Shown here piece by piece: positions 1-7,260 of a stretch of DNA of 14,780 nucleotides (its first letter is position 1; each line of letters opens with the position of its first letter). The notes under the pieces were generated by a model. The model saw nothing but the letters and a program-made list of their open reading frames with translations. It did no database searches and was not told the origin of the DNA. The DNA comes from Oscillospiraceae bacterium (GTDB lineage Bacteria > Bacillota_A > Clostridia > Oscillospirales > Oscillospiraceae), in contig JAGAFT010000047.1 in assembly GCA_017627975.1 (NCBI GenBank), forward strand, positions 1-14,780. Reading direction: 5' to 3'. The position numbers and the translations under genes are program-made.

Positions 1-516
1 ACGCCTTTCGTGAAGAAGCTCATGCCCGGAGTCCCCGCCGCCCTCATCAACATCTCCTACCGTACCCAGGGCTTCTATGTCGCCGCCGGGAATCCGAAGG
101 AGATTCACGGATGGCGCGACCTCTCCAGGCGGGATCTTTCCATTCTGAACCGGCGTCCCGGGTCCAGCGCCCGGATTCTGTTGGACGGGCAGCTCCGCCG
201 CATGGGTCTGGATTCGCGCATGGTCGCAGGGTATGAACGTGAGATGCGCTCGCACCTGACCATGGCGGCGGCCATTGCCTCCGGAGAGGCCGATCTGGCC
301 ATCGGGACAGAACGGATTTCCCGGCAGATCGAGGGGCTCGACTTCATCCCGCTGCTGGAAGAGCGCTTCGATCTTGTGGTCCGAAAGGAGTTTCTCGAAA
401 CGGACGCTGCGGACCGCCTGCTGTCGATTCTCCGCTCTCCCGCCTTCCGGAAGGAAATCAGCCACTTCACCGGGAACAATTACCGGGATATCGGTTCCAT
501 TATCGCGGAGGTGTGA
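1..516 (+). CDS. PBP-like domain protein, C-terminal part only (5' end outside window)
   Basis: The reading frame is open from base 1, so the gene begins upstream of the window and only about the last 171 residues are visible. They align along their whole length with residues ~469-636 of the MoeA fusion encoded at 1750-3660. Shared blocks include RILLD/RILMD, GYERE, QIASG/AIASGEAD, LDFIP and LKSPAF/LRSPAF. This is the C-terminal half of the periplasmic-binding-protein-like domain (PF12727 type), which in this family is found fused either to MoeA or to a helix-turn-helix domain. Its ligand is not established; a role in sensing molybdate, tungstate or a pterin is inference from context. The stop at 514-516 lies 3 bases before the next start, and the next gene's Shine-Dalgarno (507-513) is inside this frame, so the two are co-transcribed. 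Whether the missing front is MoeA or a DNA-binding domain cannot be seen. Confidence 0.85.
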   Translation, partial: TPFVKKLMPGVPAALINISYRTQGFYVAAGNPKEIHGWRDLSRRDLSILNRRPGSSARILLDGQLRRMGLDSRMVAGYEREMRSHLTMAAAIASGEADLAIGTERISRQIEGLDFIPLLEERFDLVVRKEFLETDAADRLLSILRSPAFRKEISHFTGNNYRDIGSIIAEV

Positions 517-519
517 CAG

Positions 520-1734
520 ATGCTTCAGGTTAAGACCCCCGAGGAAGTTCTTCGTCTGATTCACGACCAGTTTCAACCCATTCCGGGGCTGATGGAATTC
601 GTTCCGCTCGAGGCGGCGGCAGGGCGTACCCTGTCCGAGGATATCACCGCGGAGGAATATGTGCCCGATTTCAACCGCTCCACCGTCGACGGCTATGCCC
701 TTCGGGCCGCAGATACCTTCGGCTGCTCCGACGCGATTCCGGCTGTTCTCTCCCTTCAGGAGGAGATTCGCATGGGCGAGGATGCAGGCTTTACCCTTCT
801 TCGCGAAAACTGTGCCTATGTGCCGACCGGCGGCGCCCTGCCGGAGGGGGCCGACTGTGCGGTCATGCTGGAGTATACCGAAGACTACGGAGACGGCACC
901 ATCGGCATCATGAAGCCGGGCGCCCCCGGCATGAACGTCATTTTCCGCGGAGACGACGTCTGCCCCGGCAAGGTCGTTCTCCGGGCCGGACGCGTTCTCA
1001 CGGCGCAGGACATCGGAGCGCTGGCCGCCGTCGGGAAGACGCTTGTCCCGGTACAGCGCAGGCTGAACGTCGGCATCATCTCCACCGGGGATGAGCTCGT
1101 CCCGCCCGATCAGCAGCCCCTGCCCGGTCAGGTCCGTGATGTAAACACGGCCCTGCTCAGCGCGCTGCTCGCGGAGCAGGGGGCTGAAGCCCATTCTTAC
1201 GGCATCATCGTCGATGATGAGGAGCTTCTGCGGGAAACCGTCACCCGCGCCGTGCAGGAGTGCGACGCGGTGCTTCTCTCCGGCGGCAGCAGCGTCGGCG
1301 TCAAGGACGCCTCCTGCCGCATCATCGAGTCGCTCGGCGAGCTGCTGCTGCACGGCATTGCCCTCAAGCCGGGCAAGCCCACCATCATGGGCCGTGTCGG
1401 AAACAAGCCTCTCATCGGTCTGCCCGGCCACCCGGTCGCGGCCTTCGTGGTCGCCCGGCTCTTTGTGCTTCCTCTGCTGGACCGGCTTGCGGGGCGGGAG
1501 CGTCCTCTCTGGTCCGTGACGGCCGAGCTCAGCGAGAGTGTCGGCGCCAACCACGGCCGCGCTCAGGTGAACGCCTGCCGGCTGCTCCGGCAGGACTGGC
1601 GCGTGCTGGCGCTTCCCATCCGTTCCAAGTCCGGGCTGATCACGCAGCTGGCCGGAGCGGACGGCTTTTTCTGCATTGAACGGGACTGCGAGGGTCTTCC
1701 GAAAGGCGCTCCGGTCCAGGTCTATCTGAACTGA
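520..1734 (+). CDS. moeA: Molybdopterin molybdotransferase MoeA (stand-alone copy)
   Basis: A 404-residue cytoplasmic enzyme of pyranopterin cofactor synthesis. MoeA proteins insert molybdate (or tungstate in some paralogues) into adenylylated molybdopterin. Visible family motifs are STVDGYA (D57), PTGGALPEGAD (T103), FRGDDVCPG (R143, D146), ISTGDEL (E192), RDVNTALL (207-213), SGGSSVG with D263 following, LKPGKP (K283, K286) and GLPGHPVA (P302, P305). Length is normal for MoeA (~400). The ATG at 520 follows ggaggtg (507-513) at good spacing. It is 3 bases after the previous stop and 15 bases before the next MoeA gene. The small departure at GHPVA instead of the common GNPVS is conservative. 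With a second, divergent MoeA immediately downstream, the two may be specialised for different metals or steps, as proposed for tungsten-using organisms with paired moeA genes; that assignment is inference. Confidence 0.95.
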   Translation: MLQVKTPEEVLRLIHDQFQPIPGLMEFVPLEAAAGRTLSEDITAEEYVPDFNRSTVDGYALRAADTFGCSDAIPAVLSLQEEIRMGEDAGFTLLRENCAYVPTGGALPEGADCAVMLEYTEDYGDGTIGIMKPGAPGMNVIFRGDDVCPGKVVLRAGRVLTAQDIGALAAVGKTLVPVQRRLNVGIISTGDELVPPDQQPLPGQVRDVNTALLSALLAEQGAEAHSYGIIVDDEELLRETVTRAVQECDAVLLSGGSSVGVKDASCRIIESLGELLLHGIALKPGKPTIMGRVGNKPLIGLPGHPVAAFVVARLFVLPLLDRLAGRERPLWSVTAELSESVGANHGRAQVNACRLLRQDWRVLALPIRSKSGLITQLAGADGFFCIERDCEGLPKGAPVQVYLN

Positions 1735-1749
1735 TACGGAGGGTTTACC

Positions 1750-3660
1750 ATGAGCTTTGAATATCTGACCAACATCCCGCTGGAGCAGGCGAAAAAAGAC
1801 TACCTCGCCCTGCTGCGCGAAAACGGCTTCGGTCCGCAGACCGAAACGGTCGCCGTACAGCATGCCTACGGCCGCGTGACCTCCCGCGCCGTCTACGCCA
1901 ACATCAACGCCCCTCACTATGCCGCCAGCGCCATGGACGGGATCGCCCTGCACGCGCGGGACAGCTTCGGCGCGACGGAGACCACCCCCGTTATCCTCCG
2001 CGAGGATCAGTATGTCGTCGTCGACACCGGAGACCCGGTGCCGGAAGGCTGCGATGCGGTGATCATGGTGGAAGAGCTCGTGAAAAACGATGACGGCAGC
2101 GTCACCATCCATGCCGCGGCAGCTCCCTGGCAGCATATCCGGCAGATCGGAGAGGACATCTGCGCCGGAGAGATGATTCTCCCCGGCTATACCGAGGTCA
2201 CTCCCGCGGCCATCGGCGCCATGATCGCCGGCGGCGTGACGGAGCTTGAGGTCATCCGCAGACCCGTCGTCGCAATCATTCCCACCGGCGACGAGATTAT
2301 CCCGCCCTGCGCCGATCCGAAGCCCGGAGAAATCCTGGAATTCAATTCCTCCATTTTCTCCGCCATGCTGAGTGACTGGGGCGCTGTACCGAAAACCTAT
2401 CCCATTGTCCCGGACCGCTTTGATGAGATCCGTGCCGCGCTCCGGCAGGCTGCGGATGAGTGCGACATGGTCATCCTGAACGCCGGCTCTTCCGCCGGCC
2501 GTGACGATTACTCCACCGCTTCCATCCGGGACGTCGGGCAGGTGCTGTATCACGGCATCGCCATCAAGCCCGGCAAACCCGCGATCCTCGGCTGCCGCGG
2601 GCCGAAGCCGATTCTCGGTGTCCCCGGCTACCCGGTCTCCGGCATTATCGTCATTGAGGAGCTGCTGCGGCCGCTGATCGAACTGTGGCTCGGCCGGGAG
2701 AGTGAAAGCCGCAGCCGGACCCGTGCCATTCTGACACGGCCGGTGGTCTCCGGTCTCAAGTATCAGGAATACGTCCGCGTCCGGATGGGTTATGTCGGCG
2801 ACCGGCTCACCGCCTCTCCTCTGCCCCGCGGCAGCGGTGTGGTCTCCTCCTTCATGAAGGCCGACGGCATCGTCGAGGTCCCCCAGGGGACCGAAGGCTT
2901 CCAGTCGGGTGAAGAGGTCCGCGTCCGTCTGCTGAACGCGAAGAAAAAACTCAAGAACACCCTCGTCGTCATCGGCAGCCACGACCCGCTGCTGGATGAA
3001 CTCTCCGACCTGATCCATACCGCCAACCACAGCATGTATGTCAGCTCCGCCCATGTCGGCTCCATGGGCGGCATCATGGCCATCCGCCGCGGGGAAGCCC
3101 ATGCCGCCGGCATCCACCTGCTGGATACCGAGACCGGTATCTATAACCGCAGTTATATCCGTAAATACTTCCCCCACGGCGGCGTTTATCTGGTCCGCTG
3201 CGTCGGGCGGCAGCAGGGGCTCATGCTGCAGAAGGGAAATCCGCTTGGGATTCAGGGCTTCTCCGACATCGCGCGGGAGGGTGTCCGCTATGTCAACCGC
3301 CAGAAAGGCTCCGGCACGCGCATTCTGATGGACTATCTCTGCGGGAAACACGGCATCCGCCCGGAGCAGATCTACGGCTACGAGCGCGAGGAGATGACCC
3401 ACAACTCCGTCGCCGTTCAGATTGCCAGCGGCTCCGCCGACGCGGGCATGGGGATTTATTCCACCGCCCGGCTCTATGACCTGGACTTCATCCCCGTCTG
3501 TGTGGAAGAATATGACCTGCTGATCCCCGAGGCCGCCTGGTCTTCCCCCATGGTCCGGCAGCTCATCGAAACGCTGAAGAGCCCGGCCTTTGCAGCGCGC
3601 ATCACCGCCATGGGCGGATATACCCTGGATCAGCCCGGTGAGATCATCGACCTGGTCTGA
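1750..3660 (+). CDS. moeA: MoeA fused to C-terminal PBP-like domain
   Basis: A 636-residue two-domain protein. Residues 1-~395 are MoeA: SAMDGIA (D63), DTGDPVPEGCD (T93), RQIGEDICAG (R131, D136), IPTGDEII (E182), LEFNSSIF (197-204), NAGSSAG then D252/D253, IKPGKP (K273, K276) and GVPGYPVS (291-297). After a basic linker (KKKLKN, 398-403) comes a periplasmic-binding-protein-like domain, ~404-636, with the SMGGIMAIRRGEAHAAGIHLLD-type core (438-459) and GYERE and LKSPAF motifs. This MoeA/'LysR-substrate-binding' fusion is a known architecture in anaerobes. Compared with the upstream copy, it has NAGSSAG for SGGSSVG, EFN for DVN and GYPVS for GHPVA, so the active-site loops differ. The ATG follows cggaggg (1737-1743). 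The cytoplasmic PBP domain could bind metal oxyanion or cofactor and regulate or feed the MoeA domain; that is inference. Confidence 0.93.
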   Translation: MSFEYLTNIPLEQAKKDYLALLRENGFGPQTETVAVQHAYGRVTSRAVYANINAPHYAASAMDGIALHARDSFGATETTPVILREDQYVVVDTGDPVPEGCDAVIMVEELVKNDDGSVTIHAAAAPWQHIRQIGEDICAGEMILPGYTEVTPAAIGAMIAGGVTELEVIRRPVVAIIPTGDEIIPPCADPKPGEILEFNSSIFSAMLSDWGAVPKTYPIVPDRFDEIRAALRQAADECDMVILNAGSSAGRDDYSTASIRDVGQVLYHGIAIKPGKPAILGCRGPKPILGVPGYPVSGIIVIEELLRPLIELWLGRESESRSRTRAILTRPVVSGLKYQEYVRVRMGYVGDRLTASPLPRGSGVVSSFMKADGIVEVPQGTEGFQSGEEVRVRLLNAKKKLKNTLVVIGSHDPLLDELSDLIHTANHSMYVSSAHVGSMGGIMAIRRGEAHAAGIHLLDTETGIYNRSYIRKYFPHGGVYLVRCVGRQQGLMLQKGNPLGIQGFSDIAREGVRYVNRQKGSGTRILMDYLCGKHGIRPEQIYGYEREEMTHNSVAVQIASGSADAGMGIYSTARLYDLDFIPVCVEEYDLLIPEAAWSSPMVRQLIETLKSPAFAARITAMGGYTLDQPGEIIDLV

Positions 3661-3661
3661 G

Positions 3662-5101
3662 ATGGAGCGTTTCGATGTCGCCGTCATCGGCGGAGGTCTG
3701 CTCGGCTGCTTTGCCGCCCGGAACCTCTGCCGCTGGGACGCCTCCGTCCTTCTTCTGGAAGCCCGGGAGGATGTCTGTACCGGCATCTCGCGGGCCAATT
3801 CCGCGATCATCTATCCCGGTTATGACCACAAGCCCGGCACCCTGAAGGCGTCGATGACCGTCCGGGGGAACGAGGCCTTCGGCAGACTGTGCGAGGAGCT
3901 GGATGTTCCCTTTTCCCGCTGCAGCTCGCTGATGCTCAGTTACGGTCCGAAGGCGGACGCCGTGCTCCGCTCGAAGTACGAGAGAGGTCTGCAGAGTGCT
4001 GTGCCCGGTCTCTCTCTGGTCTCCGGCCGGGAGGCCGAAGCCATGGAGCCCTGCCTCACCCCCGGCGTCAGCAGCGCCCTGTATGCGCCGTCCGCCGGCA
4101 CGGTCAATCCCTGGGAGCTCTGCATCGCTGCCTGCGAAAACGCCCTGCAGAACGGGGCGCAGCTTTCCCTGAACACAAGTGTGCTCTCCATTCGTCCCGA
4201 ACAGGACGGCTACCGGCTCATCACCACACAGGGGGATTTTTTCTCCCGGGCGACTGTCAACTGCGCCGGCATGCAGGCCGATCAGGTTCAAAGGCTCATT
4301 TTCCCCTGCGATGTCAGCATCCATCCCACTTCCGGTGACTATCTGATTCTTGACCGGGATGCCGGACTGCATCCTTCTCACATCATCCAGGTGGAGCCGG
4401 AGGACGGCGGGAAAGGTCTCAACACGGTCCCAACCGTGGAGGGCAGCCTGCTGCTCGGCCCTTCGGAGCGGGGAAATGAGATCGACTGGTCCGTGAGCGA
4501 AGCGGGCCTCGCCTTTGTCCGCCGCTTCGCCGGGCAGGTTTTCCCGGGCTTCTCAGAGGAACACATCATCCGTTCCTTTGCGGCCCTCCGGCCGAACCCG
4601 CAGCGCCCCGACGGCAGCAGCATCGGCAGCTTTGTCATCGAGCATCCCGCCCCCGGCTTCCGGAGTCTGATCGGGGTCAAGACTCCCGGTCTGACCTGTG
4701 CCGATCAGCTCGGGAGGTATCTTGCCGGGGAGACGGCCGCGGATCTGCGGCTTTCTCCGAACCCGGACTTTTTTCCCGGACGCAGCGGGATCCCCCGCAT
4801 GAAGCGTCTGGGTTTTGACGCACGCTGTGAGGCGGTCCGGCAGAATCCGGATTACGGTGAACTGCTCTGCCGCTGCGAGGGAATCACCCGCGGCGAAGTT
4901 CTCGAGGCGATTCACCGCGGTGCGGTGACGCTGGACGGGCTCAAGCACCGGCTCGGCACCGGGATGGGGCCCTGCCAGGGAGCACGCTGCCGGGAGAAGC
5001 TGATTTCCATCCTTGCGGAAGCACTCGGAATATCGGAAGAAGCGGTCACACAGTCCGGCGGGGATTCCCTCGTGTACGGAGGCAAAGATGGAACACTGTG
5101 A
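3662..5101 (+). CDS. FAD-dependent oxidoreductase (GlpA/DAO family) with C-terminal BFD-type [2Fe-2S] domain
   Basis: A 479-residue flavoprotein. I start it at ATG 3662, one base after the preceding stop, because MERFDVAVIGGGLLG places the FAD-binding GGGLLG motif at the normal position; the frame stays open further upstream but that part overlaps moeA. Residues ~4-360 are a DAO-type FAD domain related to anaerobic glycerol-3-phosphate dehydrogenase GlpA and L-2-hydroxyglutarate oxidase (SRANSAIIYPGYDH at ~43-56; FAALRPNPQR and GVKTPGLT late). Residues 403-443 carry CRC...CQGARC, that is C403, C405, C438 and C443, the spacing of a BFD-like Fer2 domain binding [2Fe-2S]. It overlaps the next flavoprotein gene by 14 bases, indicating a two-subunit enzyme. 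The substrate cannot be read from sequence. In Clostridia this pair usually comes with a DUF1667 gene, which is not seen here. Confidence 0.88.
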   Translation: MERFDVAVIGGGLLGCFAARNLCRWDASVLLLEAREDVCTGISRANSAIIYPGYDHKPGTLKASMTVRGNEAFGRLCEELDVPFSRCSSLMLSYGPKADAVLRSKYERGLQSAVPGLSLVSGREAEAMEPCLTPGVSSALYAPSAGTVNPWELCIAACENALQNGAQLSLNTSVLSIRPEQDGYRLITTQGDFFSRATVNCAGMQADQVQRLIFPCDVSIHPTSGDYLILDRDAGLHPSHIIQVEPEDGGKGLNTVPTVEGSLLLGPSERGNEIDWSVSEAGLAFVRRFAGQVFPGFSEEHIIRSFAALRPNPQRPDGSSIGSFVIEHPAPGFRSLIGVKTPGLTCADQLGRYLAGETAADLRLSPNPDFFPGRSGIPRMKRLGFDARCEAVRQNPDYGELLCRCEGITRGEVLEAIHRGAVTLDGLKHRLGTGMGPCQGARCREKLISILAEALGISEEAVTQSGGDSLVYGGKDGTL

Positions 5102-6032
5102 ACTTCTGATCATCGGTGCAGGCGCCGCGGGGATGTCCGCCGCTGCCGCCGCCTGGGAGGCGGGTGTCCGTGACCTGGTTCTTGTGGACGGTGCCTCTGC
5201 TCCCGGCGGTATCCTCCGCCAGTGCAGTCACCGGGGCTTCGGCCGGGCCGTCTTCGGTTCGGAAATAACCGGACCGGAATATGCCTCCTTTCTTCTCTCA
5301 GGGCTGAAGAACACCGGTGTCCGTCTGCTGACGGAGACGGAGGTTCTTTCCGTCTCCGGGAATCGTCGTGCCGTTCTGTCCTCCCGCACAGGGTTGAGGG
5401 AGCTTGGTTTCCAGCGCCTGATCTTTGCCGCCGGCTGCCGCGAGCGCTCCATCGGCTCTCTCCCGGTAGCCGGGACGCGTCCCTCCGGTGTTTTTACCGC
5501 CGGGCAGGCCCAGGAGCTTCTGAATCTCCGGCACCGCCTCCCCGGCAGAGAGATTCTCATTCTCGGCAGCGGGGATCTCGGCATGATCATGGCGGCTGGG
5601 CTGCAGGAGGCCGGCGCCCACGTCATCGCGGTTGCGGAACAGGGGGATCATTACGGAGGACTTGCCCGCAATTATCACCGCTTTCTCGAGCCCAGCGGCA
5701 TTCCGCTGCTCCTGCGGACCACGGTCACGGAGCTGTACGGCAGCGGAAGGCTCACCGGCGTTCTTCTCCGGCAGCTGGATACCGGAGCGCAGACGCATAT
5801 TCCCTGCGACACCCTGGTGACGGCGGTCGGCCTGATCCCGGACCGGGCGCTGGTCTCCGGGCTCGGTTCACCGGACTGGCTCTCCTTCGCCGGGAACTGT
5901 CACCACGTGCACGAGCTGGTGGATTCCGCAGTCGCTGAGGCCGCTTCCGTCGGCAGGCTCGCCGCTTCCGCCCTCGCCGCGTCCGGGCAGGATCCGGACA
6001 TTTTTCCGGAAGTCCGCGGCCTTTACCGGTAA
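5088..6032 (+). CDS. FAD/NAD(P)-dependent oxidoreductase, partner of the upstream flavoprotein
   Basis: A 314-residue pyridine nucleotide-disulfide-type oxidoreductase. The start at ATG 5088 is chosen because ggagg (5078-5082) precedes it and IIGAGAAGMSAA, the N-terminal FAD Rossmann motif, follows directly; the longer open frame upstream lies inside the neighbouring gene. A second Rossmann motif, ILILGSGDLGMIMA, at the middle of the protein marks the NAD(P)-binding domain. SHRGFG (46-51) and a late VGLIPDRAL segment fit the family that pairs with GlpA-like proteins. It overlaps the upstream gene by 14 bases, so translation is probably coupled and the two subunits made together, presumably moving electrons between NAD(P)H, FAD and the partner's [2Fe-2S] centre. 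No redox-active CxxC is evident. The role in a tungsten locus is unknown. Confidence 0.87.
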   Translation: MEHCELLIIGAGAAGMSAAAAAWEAGVRDLVLVDGASAPGGILRQCSHRGFGRAVFGSEITGPEYASFLLSGLKNTGVRLLTETEVLSVSGNRRAVLSSRTGLRELGFQRLIFAAGCRERSIGSLPVAGTRPSGVFTAGQAQELLNLRHRLPGREILILGSGDLGMIMAAGLQEAGAHVIAVAEQGDHYGGLARNYHRFLEPSGIPLLLRTTVTELYGSGRLTGVLLRQLDTGAQTHIPCDTLVTAVGLIPDRALVSGLGSPDWLSFAGNCHHVHELVDSAVAEAASVGRLAASALAASGQDPDIFPEVRGLYR

Positions 6033-6105
6033 CGCCGCAGGACCTCTTTATATGTTCATTTTCGTTCATCTTCATCTTATTTCGCGCGGAACACGCCTTT
6101 GATTC

Positions 6106-6134
6106 TTGTATTTTGGTTCTGCGGGTGATACTAT
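6106..6134 (+). promoter_or_regulatory. Putative sigma-A promoter for tupABC
   Basis: TTGTAT (6106-6111) and TACTAT (6129-6134) are separated by 17 bases in an AT-rich stretch upstream of tupA. The overlapping GATACT is an alternative -10. Matches to consensus are only moderate. Transcription would start near 6141, giving a leader of about 115 bases. Confidence 0.3.
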
Positions 6135-6149
6135 TTTTTCAATTTCATA

Positions 6150-6164
6150 CGCTTTTGAAAAGCG
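6150..6164. promoter_or_regulatory. Palindrome just after tupA promoter, possible operator
   Basis: CGCTTTT G AAAAGCG is a perfect 7-base inverted repeat around a single central base, placed about 10 bases after the predicted start of transcription. That is a typical position for a repressor site. In RNA it could also form a small hairpin. It does not resemble the E. coli ModE box. Confidence 0.35.
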
Positions 6165-6174
6165 GTGGACGAGC

Positions 6175-6241
6175 CTCTTTCTGGAAGCAGAACCGACACA
6201 GCCATGCTGGGTCTGTTTTGTTCTGGAAAGAGTATTTTTTT
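6175..6241 (+). terminator. Putative attenuator/terminator hairpin in tupA leader
   Basis: Three nested complementary segments form one long imperfect hairpin: CTCTTTC (6175-6181) with GAAAGAG (6226-6232), CAGAAC (6188-6193) with GTTCTG (6220-6225), and GACACAGC (6195-6202) with GCTGGGTC (6206-6213, one A/G mismatch). A run of seven T (6235-6241) follows two bases after the stem, directly before the tupA Shine-Dalgarno AGGAGGA (6244-6250). This is the layout of an intrinsic terminator inside a leader. It could attenuate tupABC conditionally, or simply end the upstream operon. Folding was judged by eye. Confidence 0.5.
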
Positions 6242-6256
6242 ACAGGAGGAACTATC

Positions 6257-7237
6257 ATGAAAAAGACCCTTTCCCTGCTGCTTGCCCTGGTCATGCTCTT
6301 CTCGCTGGGGATCTCCGCCTTTGCCGCGGACGCACCCGCTGAAGAGACCGACGCGCTTGTCGTTGACACGATGATCCTGATGGAAGCCGACGACAACATG
6401 ATCAACAACTACACCCTGCTGGCCGTAAATCCCGAGGCTCCCTTTGTGGACGCCGACGGCAACGCCGTCGAGGATGTGGCGCTCAACACCGTCGGCGCCG
6501 CGGCCCTGATCAACTGGCTGCTTTCCGAAGAAGGTGAGGCTGCCGCGGCGGACTACGGCTTTGCCGAGTACGGCGAATACCTCTTCTATCTCAAGGAAGA
6601 CCGCCCTGTTTCCACGGCCGACATCCCCGAAGCCACCGAGGAGACCAAGCTGATCCGTCTCTCCACCACCACCTCCGTCAATGACTCCGGTCTGCTTGGC
6701 AGCCTGCTGCCGATGTTTGAAGAGAAGTACGGCTATGAGGTCGAGGTCTATTCCGCCGGCACCGGCAAGGCCATTGCCAACGCCAAGATGGGCAACGCCG
6801 ACCTGATTCTCGTCCATTCCAAGAAGCAGGAAGAGGCCTTTGTTGCCGATGGCTTTGCCTGTGTTCTCGACGGCATGGAGTCCGAGCGTCTGACCTATAT
6901 GTATAATTACTTCGTGCTCTGCGGCCCGTCCGCCGATCCCGCCGGGGTCCAGGACGCGGAGGATGTCCTCGCGGCCTTCAAGGCCATCGCCGACGGCAAG
7001 TTCACCTTTGTCTCCCGCGGCGACGGTTCCGGTACCCACACCAAGGAGCTCTCCCTCTGGCCCGAAGAGCTGAGCATCACCGCGGAACCCGAGTCCTTTA
7101 AGGACTACACCGACTGGTACGTTTCCGCCAACACCGGCATGGGCGCCTGCCTTGTGATGGCAGAGCAGATGGGCGCTTATATTCTTACCGACAAGGCTAC
7201 CTTCCTCACCTTCCTTGCCAACGACGGCGTCATGTAA
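6257..7237 (+). CDS. tupA: Tungstate-binding protein TupA, apparently circularly permuted
   Basis: A 326-residue exported binding protein of the tungstate ABC importer. The start at ATG 6257 follows aggagga (6244-6250) and opens a signal peptide, residues 1-~24 (MKK, hydrophobic core, AFA-A cleavage site). There is no lipobox cysteine. Residues ~131-326 are the usual N-terminal and central TupA core: LSTTTSVNDSGLL (136-148), AGTGKAIANAKMGNADLILVH split by the GNAD motif, SRGDGSGTHTKEL (253-265), WYVSANTGMGACL and GAYILTDKATFL (307-318). The protein then stops. The segment that should follow, an LVEGD..NxYxVIAVNPE strand plus a FxxWLxSxEGQ..I..FG...YGxPLFYP helix, is instead found at residues ~33-113 (LLAVNPE, INWLLSEEGE, YGEYLFY), ahead of the core and joined by an acidic linker (~114-130). 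I recognise the family firmly; the permutation is my reading from remembered family order. Confidence 0.9.
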   Translation: MKKTLSLLLALVMLFSLGISAFAADAPAEETDALVVDTMILMEADDNMINNYTLLAVNPEAPFVDADGNAVEDVALNTVGAAALINWLLSEEGEAAAADYGFAEYGEYLFYLKEDRPVSTADIPEATEETKLIRLSTTTSVNDSGLLGSLLPMFEEKYGYEVEVYSAGTGKAIANAKMGNADLILVHSKKQEEAFVADGFACVLDGMESERLTYMYNYFVLCGPSADPAGVQDAEDVLAAFKAIADGKFTFVSRGDGSGTHTKELSLWPEELSITAEPESFKDYTDWYVSANTGMGACLVMAEQMGAYILTDKATFLTFLANDGVM

Positions 7238-7260
7238 GTCACCGGCCAGATCAGGATTTT

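Noticed and set aside
3644..4381. Long minus-strand open frame (245 codons) opposite the FAD oxidoreductase
   Set aside because: No recognisable motif, no ribosome site, and the plus strand carries a complete flavoprotein with FAD and [2Fe-2S] motifs; it is an antisense shadow in GC-rich DNA.
6017..6039. GCGGC/GCCGC inverted repeat at the end of the second flavoprotein gene as a terminator
   Set aside because: Only five pairs around a 13-base loop and no T run; the more convincing structure is the hairpin at 6175-6241.
6036..6080. Repeated TTCAT units (gttcattttcgttcatcttcatc) as a possible direct-repeat binding site or CRISPR-like element
   Set aside because: Units are too short and irregularly spaced, with no second array; likely low-complexity AT-rich spacer.
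6131..7039. Minus-strand open frame (302 codons) opposite tupA
   Set aside because: Composition is that of a reverse-frame shadow and it runs through the tupA leader and signal peptide; no start signal.
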